12,868 bases of DNA from Firmicutes bacterium CAG:475 (GTDB lineage Bacteria > Bacillota > Clostridia > Christensenellales > CAG-917): assembly GCA_000434435.1 (NCBI GenBank), contig FR895585.1, forward strand, positions 13,387 to 26,254. The letters run 5' to 3'. Each line of letters starts with the position of its first letter. Position 1 is the first letter of the stretch. This document shows, one piece after another, positions 1 to 7,368 of this stretch. The translations under genes were made by a program, and so were the position numbers. The notes under the pieces are model-generated. The model was not told the DNA's origin, did not search any database, and saw only the letters and a list, made by a program, of their open reading frames with translations.

Positions 1-784
1 GATCCTCAACCGCTCTTCCGTTGACGATAATCGTTTGGTAAGTTCTGTTTGATTTGGTAAAATCAACCTTTGACGTGTAGCCGGAAACTCTGATGTTTCC
101 GTACGAATTGTCAACGATTTCGACGAGATTGTCGGCGGTTTTTGCTCCGTAAACCGAGTAAATTGCATCGATAAGTTCGCCGCCATCGTTTGAAATCACT
201 ATACCCTCTTCGTCCGATAAGGTTATTCTGATGGTCGGATTTGCCAAAATCAGCATTCTAACCGTATCTTTTATGTAATTCAGTTCGCTTGCGCCTTTTT
301 TGAGGAATTTAAGTCTTGCCGGTGTGTTGAAAAACAGGTTTTCAACGGTTATAACGGTGCCTTGCGCTCTTGAATCTTCACCCTCGAAGGTCACTTTGCC
401 GCCCGAAAGTGCAATTTTTGACGCTACGTCCTGATTTTTGCTTTTTGACGAAAGCGTAACTTCGCTCACCGACGATATGCTTGCAAGAGCCTCGCCTCTG
501 AAACCGAGCGTTGCAAGGCTGTCCAAATCGACGATATTTTTAAGTTTGCTCGTTGCATGTGGTAAAAACGCCTTGCGCACGTCGTCTTTTTCGATTCCGA
601 TGCCGTCGTCGCTGACTTGAATTTTGCGGATTCCACCGTCCTCGACGTATATCGATACGTCGGTTGCGCCTGCGTCTATTGAGTTTTCAACAAGTTCTTT
701 GACGACGGACGAAGGTTTTTCAACGACTTCGCCTGCCGATATCATATTGAAAACATTTGGTTCAAGAACGTTAATTTTGCCCAT
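1..784 (-). CDS. mutL: DNA mismatch repair protein MutL, N-terminal part (cut by window edge)
   Basis: This is the first 261 codons of MutL, the ATP-dependent partner that links mismatch-bound MutS to strand removal. The sequence shows the GHKL ATPase: GEVVEKPSSVVKELVENSID at residues 18-37, which contains the expected general base E30 and Mg ligand N34. SDDGIGI follows at 58-64 and GFRGEAL at 94-100. The second (S5-like) subdomain starts near residue 200, with the VNGRAVED stretch at the truncated end. MutL is usually about 600-650 residues, so the dimerisation and possible endonuclease part lies outside. The ATG at 784-782 is chosen because GGAG sits five bases upstream. The gene follows mutS by 45 bases in the same orientation, so it is probably the third gene of miaB-mutS-mutL. 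One oddity is that the conserved (R)HATSK loop reads PHATSK (75-80), with Pro where many homologues have Arg. Confidence 0.97.
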   Translation of the reverse strand, partial: MGKINVLEPNVFNMISAGEVVEKPSSVVKELVENSIDAGATDVSIYVEDGGIRKIQVSDDGIGIEKDDVRKAFLPHATSKLKNIVDLDSLATLGFRGEALASISSVSEVTLSSKSKNQDVASKIALSGGKVTFEGEDSRAQGTVITVENLFFNTPARLKFLKKGASELNYIKDTVRMLILANPTIRITLSDEEGIVISNDGGELIDAIYSVYGAKTADNLVEIVDNSYGNIRVSGYTSKVDFTKSNRTYQTIIVNGRAVED

Positions 785-829
785 ATATTCTCCAAAACCA
801 CTCTAAATTTGTCGGTTTTTTGTAAAAGT

Positions 830-3451
830 TTATTCTTCAAGTTGCTTTTTAAGGTCGCAAAGCACGGTCAATGCTTGAAGCGGCGTAAGATTGTTTACGT
901 CTATATCCTTGATTTGTTGTTCGATTTTGCTTGCTTCATTGTCGAACAAACTTACTTGCGCCGTTACGTTTTTCTTTGCCGAGCTCAACAACATTTCGTT
1001 CGTATCGCGATTTTTCGAATCTTCTTCAAGAGAGTGCATTATGCTTTTTGCGTGGTCGATGACGGATTTCGTTACGCCTGCAAGCGATGCGACTTCGATA
1101 CCGAAACTTTGTGACGCGCCTCCCCTTACGATTTTGTGCAAGAACACGATTGTGTCGTTTGCCCTACTCACGAGAACGCGATAGTTTTTTACGCCTTCGA
1201 GGTCTTCAAGCTCGGTAAGCTCGTGGAAGTGCGTTGCAAAGAGCGTCTTTGCTTTGATGTTTTTGGTGATATATTCGAGCACCGCCCACGCAATCGACAA
1301 GCCGTCGAACGTTGACGTTCCTCTGCCGATTTCGTCAAGCACGAGCAAGCTGGATGACGTTGCGTAGTTGAGTATGGTTGCAACTTCTATCATTTCAACC
1401 ATAAACGTACTTTGACCGCCGCTCAAATCGTCGCTTGCGCCGATTCTAGTAAAAATACGGTCTGTCAAAGCGATTTTTGCGGATTTTGCAGGCACGAAAC
1501 ATCCGATGTGCGCCATAAGCGTGATGATTGCAACCTGTCGCATATATGTGGATTTGCCCGCCATATTCGGCCCCGTTATAATCATCGTTCGATTGTCTGA
1601 GTCGTCAAGCAGCGTGTCGTTTGGCACGTATGCTCCTCTGTCGAGCAACGTTTCGACAACGGGATGTCTGCCCTCTTCTATGTCTATACACTTGATTTTT
1701 TTGTTGATTTCGGGTTTTACGTACTTGTTTGCCACCGAAACGTTTGCAAGGGACACCAAACAGTCGAGCGCACTCAATGCTTGTGCGTTCGATTGAAGTT
1801 TTGCAAGATTGTCGCAACACATCGATTTGAGTTCCGCAAAAATCCTGTCTTCGAGCGCAAAAGCGTTGGATTCTGCCGAAAGTATTTTTTCTTCGAGTTG
1901 TTTAAGCTCGTCAGTAATGTATCTTTCGCCGTTTACAAGAGTTTGCTTGCGCTCGTAGCGATAAGGCACTTTGTCCGCAAAGGATTTGGACACTTCGATA
2001 TAGTATCCGAAAACTTTGTTGTAGCCGACTTTGAGCGTGCGGATACCCGTTTCTTCCCTTTCTCTCGCTTCGAGGTTTGCGAGCCATTCTTTTGCGGAGT
2101 TTTTGATATCGCGCATTTGGTCGAGAGTTTCGTCGTAGCCCTTTTTGACGTATCCGCCGTTTTTGTAGCTGTTTACGCCCTCTCTGTCCAGCGCACTCTG
2201 AAGAGTCGCGCATACGGTTTCAAGCGAGTTCAAAGCCTTGTTGATGCCTTTTACGAGTTGGCTCGTTGCGCCCGAAAGAAGCTGTTTGATTTGCGGAATC
2301 GCTTCCAAAGTGTCACTTATCGAAAGCAAATCTTTCGGCGATGCGTTGCCGTATGCAAGTCTGCCGTTCAATCTTTCGAGATCGCGCACGGAATAAAACG
2401 CTTCGCCGAGTCTTTCGCGCAGGGCTTTGGAGCTCATCAGATCTTCCACTGCATCAAGGCGTTTGTTGATTGAATCTGCATCTTGAAGCGGTTGTTCTAT
2501 CCAGCGTTTGAGCGTTCTTGCGCCCATAGCGGTTGCGGTTTTGTCAAGAACGGACAACAAAGAACCTTGACGTTTGCCGTCGCGCGCTCGTTGAGTCAGT
2601 TCGAGATTCCTTCTAGTTGCGTTGTCGAGCATCATAAATGATTTGTCGTGCAAAAAGGATATCTTCGTGAGCTGTCCGAGGCTTCTTTTTTGTGTTTGCG
2701 CAAGGTATTCCAAAAGTCCGCCGGCAGCGCAAATCGCACTGTTTTTGTCTTGAAGCTCAAACACTTCCAAGGAGTTCACCTTGAACGCGGACAAAATCTT
2801 TCTCGTTGCGGTCGAAACGTTATATGCAAAGTCGTGATAGCAATGCGCACGCTTTTCGTTGGTCACGAAATACCTTACTTTCTGATACTTAGAAAGGAAA
2901 TTTTCGTTGCAAATGATTTCGCTCGGAGCAATGCTGCCGAGTATGTTCGACAAGCGTTCGAGATAGTCCTCGCCCGTGTATTCGTAAACGTCGAATTCGC
3001 CTGTGGAAATGTCAGTCCATGCGATACCGAACGAGTTTGCGTTTGAAAAAATCGAGCAGAGATAGTTGGATTTTTTTTCGTCGAGGATGTCCTCTTCCAT
3101 GACAGTGCCGCTGGATACGACTCTCACGACATCCCTGTCGACAAGCCCTTTGGACGTTGCAGGATCGCTGAGTTGTTCGCAAATGGCAACTCGGTATCCG
3201 TTTTCGATAAGTCTTCTTATGTAGTTGTCGACCGCGTGATACGGCACGCCGCACATAGGAGCACGTTCTTCGAGTCCGCAATCTCTGCCTGTAAGCGTCA
3301 AATCGAGCACTCTCGAAGCAGTGACGGCATCGTCGAAAAACATCTCGTAAAAGTCGCCGAGGCGGAAGAAAAGCAGACAATCGGGATAATTATCTTTTAT
3401 CTGAAAATATCTCTTCATCATCGGAGAGAGTTTGTCTTTGTCGATATTCAT
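830..3451 (-). CDS. mutS: DNA mismatch repair protein MutS
   Basis: This is full-length MutS (873 aa), which binds mispaired or looped-out bases and recruits MutL. The N-terminal mismatch-binding domain carries the Phe-Tyr-Glu motif (F34-Y35-E36 within RLGDFYEMF). Connector, lever and clamp regions occupy about 130-600. The ATPase has Walker A GPNMAGKST (627-635), the STFMVEM signature (681-687), Walker B LLVLDE (702-707) and ATHFHEL (739-745). The dimerising helix-turn-helix includes GGASQSFGIEVA (777-788). Near the C terminus QVSLF (832-836) resembles a sliding-clamp binding motif, and LTPLQALTVL (856-865) is typical of the end of the family. The start ATG overlaps the stop of miaB by four bases (ATGA) and has GGAGGA just upstream inside miaB, so translation is probably coupled. 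No catalytic residue appears to be missing. Confidence 0.98.
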   Translation of the reverse strand: MNIDKDKLSPMMKRYFQIKDNYPDCLLFFRLGDFYEMFFDDAVTASRVLDLTLTGRDCGLEERAPMCGVPYHAVDNYIRRLIENGYRVAICEQLSDPATSKGLVDRDVVRVVSSGTVMEEDILDEKKSNYLCSIFSNANSFGIAWTDISTGEFDVYEYTGEDYLERLSNILGSIAPSEIICNENFLSKYQKVRYFVTNEKRAHCYHDFAYNVSTATRKILSAFKVNSLEVFELQDKNSAICAAGGLLEYLAQTQKRSLGQLTKISFLHDKSFMMLDNATRRNLELTQRARDGKRQGSLLSVLDKTATAMGARTLKRWIEQPLQDADSINKRLDAVEDLMSSKALRERLGEAFYSVRDLERLNGRLAYGNASPKDLLSISDTLEAIPQIKQLLSGATSQLVKGINKALNSLETVCATLQSALDREGVNSYKNGGYVKKGYDETLDQMRDIKNSAKEWLANLEAREREETGIRTLKVGYNKVFGYYIEVSKSFADKVPYRYERKQTLVNGERYITDELKQLEEKILSAESNAFALEDRIFAELKSMCCDNLAKLQSNAQALSALDCLVSLANVSVANKYVKPEINKKIKCIDIEEGRHPVVETLLDRGAYVPNDTLLDDSDNRTMIITGPNMAGKSTYMRQVAIITLMAHIGCFVPAKSAKIALTDRIFTRIGASDDLSGGQSTFMVEMIEVATILNYATSSSLLVLDEIGRGTSTFDGLSIAWAVLEYITKNIKAKTLFATHFHELTELEDLEGVKNYRVLVSRANDTIVFLHKIVRGGASQSFGIEVASLAGVTKSVIDHAKSIMHSLEEDSKNRDTNEMLLSSAKKNVTAQVSLFDNEASKIEQQIKDIDVNNLTPLQALTVLCDLKKQLEE

Positions 3452-4809
3452 TTTTCCTCCTTATGCCCGAAAAGCGATGCGGATTTCGATTCGGTAATTC
3501 TTACGTCGAAGAACTTGCCTATATCCTCTTTGCCACCCTCGAAAGTCACCAAACGGCCGCCGTCCTCTCTGCCGCAAACCATGCCGTCCAGTTTGGGCGC
3601 AACGTCCTCGCAAAGCACTCTGTACACGCCGCCGATGTAGGTTTTTGAAATCTCTTTGGTGATGGAATTTTGAAGTTTTATGAGCCTTGCGATACGCGCT
3701 TGTTTAATTGCGTACGGAATTTGCTCCATCTTCGCCGCGGGAGTGCCTTTTCTCGGCGAATATATGAAAGTAAAGGCGTTTGAATAGCGCACTTTTTCCA
3801 CGATTTTCAGCGTATCTTCAAAATCTTCTTCGGTTTCAGTCGGAAATCCGACCATAATATCCGTCGTAATGCCGATGTCGGGCATGCGCTTGCGGAGTTT
3901 GTCGATGATTTCGAGATAATGCGCGCTGTCGTAGCGTCTGTTCATATTTGCGAGCACTTTGTCCGAGCCTGCCTGAATCGGCAAATGCAGATTGTGACAA
4001 ACGTGCTTCGATTCCGCCATAGCATCGATTATATCATTGTTCAAATCCTTGGGATGCGACGTCATAAAACGTATGCGGAAGTCCCCGTCGATTTTGTCTA
4101 TTTCGCGCAAAAGATTTGCAAAGGTCACCTTGTCGTCGTCAACGTCGTTGCCGTATGAATTGACGTTTTGACCGAGCAAAGTGATTTCTTTATATCCCTC
4201 GTCAACGCACTTTTTGACTTCGTCGAGCACGTTTTGCATATCGCGCGAAACCTCTCTGCCTCTGACGTAAGGCACTATGCAATAGGTGCAAAAGTTGTTG
4301 CATCCGTAGATAATATTTACCCATGCGTTCGGAAAACTCGTGCGCGTTTGGGGAGTGTTTTCGTCTATATCGAGATAATCCGCAGGCTGCTCGACGTCGA
4401 AGCAACGATACTTTTTGTCGCTGCGCTTTTTGATTTTTTCTCTGCCTTCGACAACCTTTTTTATTTCGTTTTCAAGTGCGGAAATATTGCGCGTACCCAA
4501 AACTATGTCCACGTACGGAAATCTTTCTTTAATATTTTCTTTCATGCCGTCTTGTTGAGGCATGCAGCCCACGACTGCCAAAACGAGGTTAGGATTGCGT
4601 TTTTTCTCCGCTTTCGTCACGCCGATATTTCCGAGCGCGCGACGTTCTGCGGTGTCGCGAATACAGCAAGTGTTGAACACGATTACGTCGGCGTTGCAAT
4701 CGTCGGGACAATCGACGTATCCCATCTTTTCGAGTATGCCTGCGATTTTTTCGCTTTCGTGTACGTTCATTTGGCAACCGTACGTGTTGATTTTGTAATA
4801 CTTTGTCAT
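3448..4809 (-). CDS. miaB: tRNA-2-methylthio-N6-dimethylallyladenosine synthase MiaB
   Basis: This radical-SAM methylthiotransferase converts i6A37 to ms2i6A37 in tRNAs reading UNN codons. Counting from the chosen start (453 aa), the N-terminal MTTase domain has its three cluster cysteines in TYGCQMN (C12), NTCCIRDTAE (C48) and VVGCMPQQ (C82). The radical-SAM triad CxxxCxxC is C170, C174 and C177, followed by VPYVRGRE. A TRAM RNA-binding domain occupies roughly the last 65 residues. An upstream in-frame TTG at 4842 would add 11 residues, but the ATG at 4809-4807 is preferred. It has an AAAGGA ribosome site five bases upstream, and the resulting protein begins MTKYYKINTYGCQMN, as family members usually do. 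The gene is the first of a miaB-mutS-mutL operon whose order is known from Clostridia. Its stop overlaps the mutS start. Confidence 0.97.
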   Translation of the reverse strand: MTKYYKINTYGCQMNVHESEKIAGILEKMGYVDCPDDCNADVIVFNTCCIRDTAERRALGNIGVTKAEKKRNPNLVLAVVGCMPQQDGMKENIKERFPYVDIVLGTRNISALENEIKKVVEGREKIKKRSDKKYRCFDVEQPADYLDIDENTPQTRTSFPNAWVNIIYGCNNFCTYCIVPYVRGREVSRDMQNVLDEVKKCVDEGYKEITLLGQNVNSYGNDVDDDKVTFANLLREIDKIDGDFRIRFMTSHPKDLNNDIIDAMAESKHVCHNLHLPIQAGSDKVLANMNRRYDSAHYLEIIDKLRKRMPDIGITTDIMVGFPTETEEDFEDTLKIVEKVRYSNAFTFIYSPRKGTPAAKMEQIPYAIKQARIARLIKLQNSITKEISKTYIGGVYRVLCEDVAPKLDGMVCGREDGGRLVTFEGGKEDIGKFFDVRITESKSASLFGHKEEK

Positions 4810-4858
4810 TTGTGTCCTTTCTTTTCCGTATTCGATTTTCAACGGAAAAAACTATTCT

Positions 4859-4893
4859 TATATGCGTATGTGCGCACGTGCATACATGCACAT
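4859..4893. other. 35-base perfectly alternating pyrimidine-purine tract
   Basis: Every base from T4859 to T4893 alternates pyrimidine and purine without exception. Inside it lie the 8-bp palindromes GTGCGCAC (4870-4877) and GCACGTGC (4874-4881), and the dyad GTGCAT-AC-ATGCAC (4878-4891). Such alternation, rich in CG, TG and CA steps, is the classic requirement for left-handed (Z) DNA under negative supercoiling. The dyad overlaps the proposed -35 of the PBP promoter, so a protein operator is an alternative reading. Confidence 0.6.
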
Positions 4894-4915
4894 CTTATTA
4901 TCAAAAAAATATTAT
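4887..4915 (+). promoter_or_regulatory. Candidate sigma-A promoter for the PBP gene
   Basis: On the plus strand TGCACA (4887-4892, four of six matches to TTGACA) is followed after 17 bases by TATTAT (4910-4915, five of six matches to TATAAT). Transcription would start near 4922, about 28 bases before the ATG. Its -10 coincides with the -10 proposed for the opposite strand, so the two sites could not be occupied by polymerase at the same time. Confidence 0.4.
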
Positions 4916-4939
4916 ACATAATTTTGAGGGATAAAACAA
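4911..4939 (-). promoter_or_regulatory. Candidate sigma-A promoter for miaB-mutS-mutL
   Basis: Read on the minus strand, TTGTTT (4939-4934) is followed after 17 bases by a perfect TATAAT (4916-4911). Transcription would start near 4904 and give a leader of roughly 95 bases before the miaB ATG. The -10 is a consensus match, while the -35 matches TTGACA only in its first three bases. Assignment is by pattern alone. Confidence 0.5.
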
Positions 4940-4950
4940 TAATAAATTCG

Positions 4951-7230
4951 ATGAAAAAATCCAAAACCTCAAAAATTCTTACTTCCGAAGAGAAAAAACG
5001 CAAAAAGCGTAAACTAGCTATAGTATTATCTTCCGTCATTCTTACGCCGATTGTTTGTGTATCCGTCGCGATAGGCGCGTTCGCGATATGGGCAAGCAAT
5101 CAAAAACCTAATGCGGATTTGCTTCCGACCGCAACCGCGTCCCCAACCTTTTTCGATATAAACGGCAACGAGCTGGAATATGCCGACGACAATTATATAA
5201 ATCCCTCCGACGTTCCTGCAGCCCTCAAAAACGCTTTCGTCGCGCTTGAAGACAAGAGGTTTTATTCACACAAAGGATACGATCCCGTGCGTATGGCGGG
5301 TGCGCTTTTGAGCAATATAAAAGCAGGTTCTCTGAAAGAAGGCGCGTCTACGATAACTCAACAGCTTGTCAAAAACACGCATTTGAGCCATGAAAAGACG
5401 GTAAGCCGCAAGTTGAAAGAAATCGCAATCGCTTCGAATCTCGAAAGAGAGTATTCAAAAGACGAAATACTTGCAATGTATTTGTCGGTCATTTACTTCG
5501 GCAACGGCGCGTACGGAGTGAAACAAGCCGCAAGATTGTATTTTGACAAAAACGTAACGGAGCTCGATTTGTCCGAGTGCGCAACGCTTGCAGGAATCGT
5601 GAAAAACCCGAAAAAATACTCCCCTTTTTCAAACGAAACCGATTGTATATCACGAAGAAATCTCGTTTTGACGGTTATGAAAAACGAGGGATATATCGAC
5701 GAACAAACGTATTCGAATACGATTTCATCGCCGCTAAACTCGACAAAACACGAACGGAAAAACGGCAATCTAAACAGTCAAATTTATTATTTATATATCA
5801 AAAACGCAATCGACGAGGTTTGTGAAAAGTTGGATATGACAAAGTATGAATTGTCGAATTCCGCCCTCGAAATCTATTTGAATCTCGACGCGAACTTGCA
5901 AAAACAAATCGCGGCTTCGGGGCAAGACAAAAGTATGTATTCAACCGATAGCGTAAACGGGGCAATCATAGCGATTGACAACAAAAATCACGCCGTATCG
6001 GCATATTGGTCGAATCTTCCCTACAACGTCAAAAGGCAGCCGGGATCGAGTCTAAAACCTCTTGCCGTTTACGCTCCCGCCATCGATAGAAACGAGGTAA
6101 CGCTCGCAACTCCCATAACCGACGAAAAAGTTGTGTACGGCGATTTTTCACCGTCGAACTTCGGCGGAATATATTACGGCGATACGACGATAAGGCAGGC
6201 AATAAAAAAATCCATGAACAGCATTTCCGTCAAAACTTTAAGTTATATCGGCGTTGATGCTGCCGTCGGTACGCTTGCAAATCTCGGCATACAAACCGAG
6301 GATGCCGACAAAAATTATGCCTTATCCCTCGGGGCGTTGACAAACGGAGTTGCCGTAAAAGAAATTGCCGACGCTTACGCGACGTTTGCAAACGACGGGC
6401 ATTTTAAAAAGGCGGATTTTGTCAGATACGTTGTCAAAAACGACAGAAAATTATTATCTTCGGACGAAAACTTGCCTAAAAAGGTATTCGAGTCGTCCAC
6501 TTGCGACCAAATAAATTCCGCTTTATCGGACACAGTGCAAGACGGCACGGCAATCGCGCTTTCTGCCCTCGATTTCGAGGTTTGCGCAAAAACGGGAACG
6601 GCACAGCGCGCGGATAAAATGAACTCCGACGCATGGTGCGCAAGCTACAACAACGATTATACGGTTGTCGTTTGGCACGGCTCGGACAGCGGTATGGATG
6701 AAAAAGGCGGAGGATTTGCAACAAGACAATGCCAAAAAACTTGGCGCTATATCGAAAACAAACAACCTATTGCAAAAAAACTGACGACAAGCGAATTCAG
6801 CATTGTGTTGGACGTTGATTTATATGCTACAAAACAAAACAAAAGTGTTACGATTGCAAGCGAAAGTACCCCGTTAGAATACAGAAAATCCGAGATTTTT
6901 TCAATAGATAATCAATATCGGATGTCGTCGTGTTTCGACAGCGTTGACTTTAATGAGTCGGATATTGATATTGCAAAAAACGGAAAAGAAATTACGCTTA
7001 CGCTGAACACAAAAGAAATTTACTCCTATCGGATATATCGCATTGACGCGCTCGGTCGAGAGCAAATTCTGGTATTTGACGCGAAAACCGCAGAAATTAC
7101 GTCAATATCGGATAAACCGTTGGCATTCGACAGTATCGTAAAATACGAAATCGTGTGTTTTATAACGTCAAATCCGCAAATCTGCCGAACGATAGAAAAA
7201 GAAGTCTATGTCGACGGATATCTGCCTTAA
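4951..7230 (+). CDS. Class A penicillin-binding protein (bifunctional transglycosylase/transpeptidase, PBP1a-like)
   Basis: This membrane-anchored peptidoglycan synthase (759 aa) polymerises lipid II and crosslinks stem peptides outside the membrane. A Lys/Arg-rich cytoplasmic tail (1-21) precedes one membrane helix (about 22-48). The GT51 transglycosylase has EDKRFYSHKG (100-109, catalytic E100), GASTITQQL (131-139), RKLKE (153-157) and an ILAMYLSVIYFGNGAYG stretch (173-189). The transpeptidase has SSLK (366-369, nucleophile S366), SMN (421-423) and KTGT (547-550). After about residue 611 comes a roughly 148-residue beta-rich tail, possibly fibronectin-III-like, ending without an anchor. ATG 4951 is chosen because it sits just before the basic tail. 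The reading frame stays open back into the miaB region, but that stretch is antisense to miaB. GAGGG at 4926-4930 is about 20 bases from this ATG, too far for a normal ribosome site, so the exact start is uncertain. The gene appears monocistronic, flanked by a divergent promoter region and a terminator. Confidence 0.95.
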   Translation: MKKSKTSKILTSEEKKRKKRKLAIVLSSVILTPIVCVSVAIGAFAIWASNQKPNADLLPTATASPTFFDINGNELEYADDNYINPSDVPAALKNAFVALEDKRFYSHKGYDPVRMAGALLSNIKAGSLKEGASTITQQLVKNTHLSHEKTVSRKLKEIAIASNLEREYSKDEILAMYLSVIYFGNGAYGVKQAARLYFDKNVTELDLSECATLAGIVKNPKKYSPFSNETDCISRRNLVLTVMKNEGYIDEQTYSNTISSPLNSTKHERKNGNLNSQIYYLYIKNAIDEVCEKLDMTKYELSNSALEIYLNLDANLQKQIAASGQDKSMYSTDSVNGAIIAIDNKNHAVSAYWSNLPYNVKRQPGSSLKPLAVYAPAIDRNEVTLATPITDEKVVYGDFSPSNFGGIYYGDTTIRQAIKKSMNSISVKTLSYIGVDAAVGTLANLGIQTEDADKNYALSLGALTNGVAVKEIADAYATFANDGHFKKADFVRYVVKNDRKLLSSDENLPKKVFESSTCDQINSALSDTVQDGTAIALSALDFEVCAKTGTAQRADKMNSDAWCASYNNDYTVVVWHGSDSGMDEKGGGFATRQCQKTWRYIENKQPIAKKLTTSEFSIVLDVDLYATKQNKSVTIASESTPLEYRKSEIFSIDNQYRMSSCFDSVDFNESDIDIAKNGKEITLTLNTKEIYSYRIYRIDALGREQILVFDAKTAEITSISDKPLAFDSIVKYEIVCFITSNPQICRTIEKEVYVDGYLP

Positions 7231-7317
7231 AGCGACTGCTATCTCTACCAAACAATAATTATTTTTTTGAGTTTAAATTCAAAATTAAGCTATAAATTAA
7301 TAACGTAATTGATATTG

Positions 7318-7343
7318 AAAAAAGCGGGAAGATCCCGCTTTTT
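7318..7343. terminator. Bidirectional rho-independent terminator
   Basis: A perfect 7-bp stem AGCGGGA-AGA-TCCCGCT (7323-7339) with a three-base loop is flanked by an A-run on the left and a T-run on the right. It therefore works as a U-tailed hairpin in both directions. It lies between the convergent PBP (plus) and thiI (minus) genes, exactly where a shared terminator is expected. The rest of the 138-base gap (7231-7368) is AT-rich with no recognised gene. Confidence 0.92.
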
Positions 7344-7368
7344 CGAACTTAATTAAAGTAAATTAGAG

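Larger units (their letters stand above)
4810..4950. promoter_or_regulatory. Divergent intergenic region between miaB and the PBP gene
   Basis: This 141-base gap separates the only divergent gene pair of the window and must hold the start signals for both sides. It contains the miaB ribosome site, a 35-base alternating pyrimidine-purine tract, an A-run at 4903-4909 and AT-rich candidate promoter elements at 4887-4939. No small open reading frame or RNA gene was recognised in it. Confidence 0.7.

Noticed and set aside
1664..2473. A 269-codon plus-strand open frame
   Set aside because: It lies fully opposite mutS, has the Phe/Arg/Cys-rich composition of an antisense shadow and shows no recognisable motif.
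4810..4842. An 11-residue N-terminal extension of MiaB from a TTG codon
   Set aside because: The downstream ATG has an AAAGGA site at proper spacing and gives the usual family N terminus; the extension adds no conserved residues.
4168..4950. A plus-strand open frame continuous with the PBP gene that would add about 261 N-terminal residues
   Set aside because: It is antisense to the clearly real miaB gene over most of its length, has no family resemblance, and would bury the PBP's basic tail and membrane anchor in the middle of the protein.
7265..7284. Near-palindrome TTTTGA-G-TTTAAA-T-TCAAAA after the PBP gene
   Set aside because: It is almost entirely A/T with two mismatched positions, so it is easily a chance product of an AT-rich gap; the real terminator lies further on.
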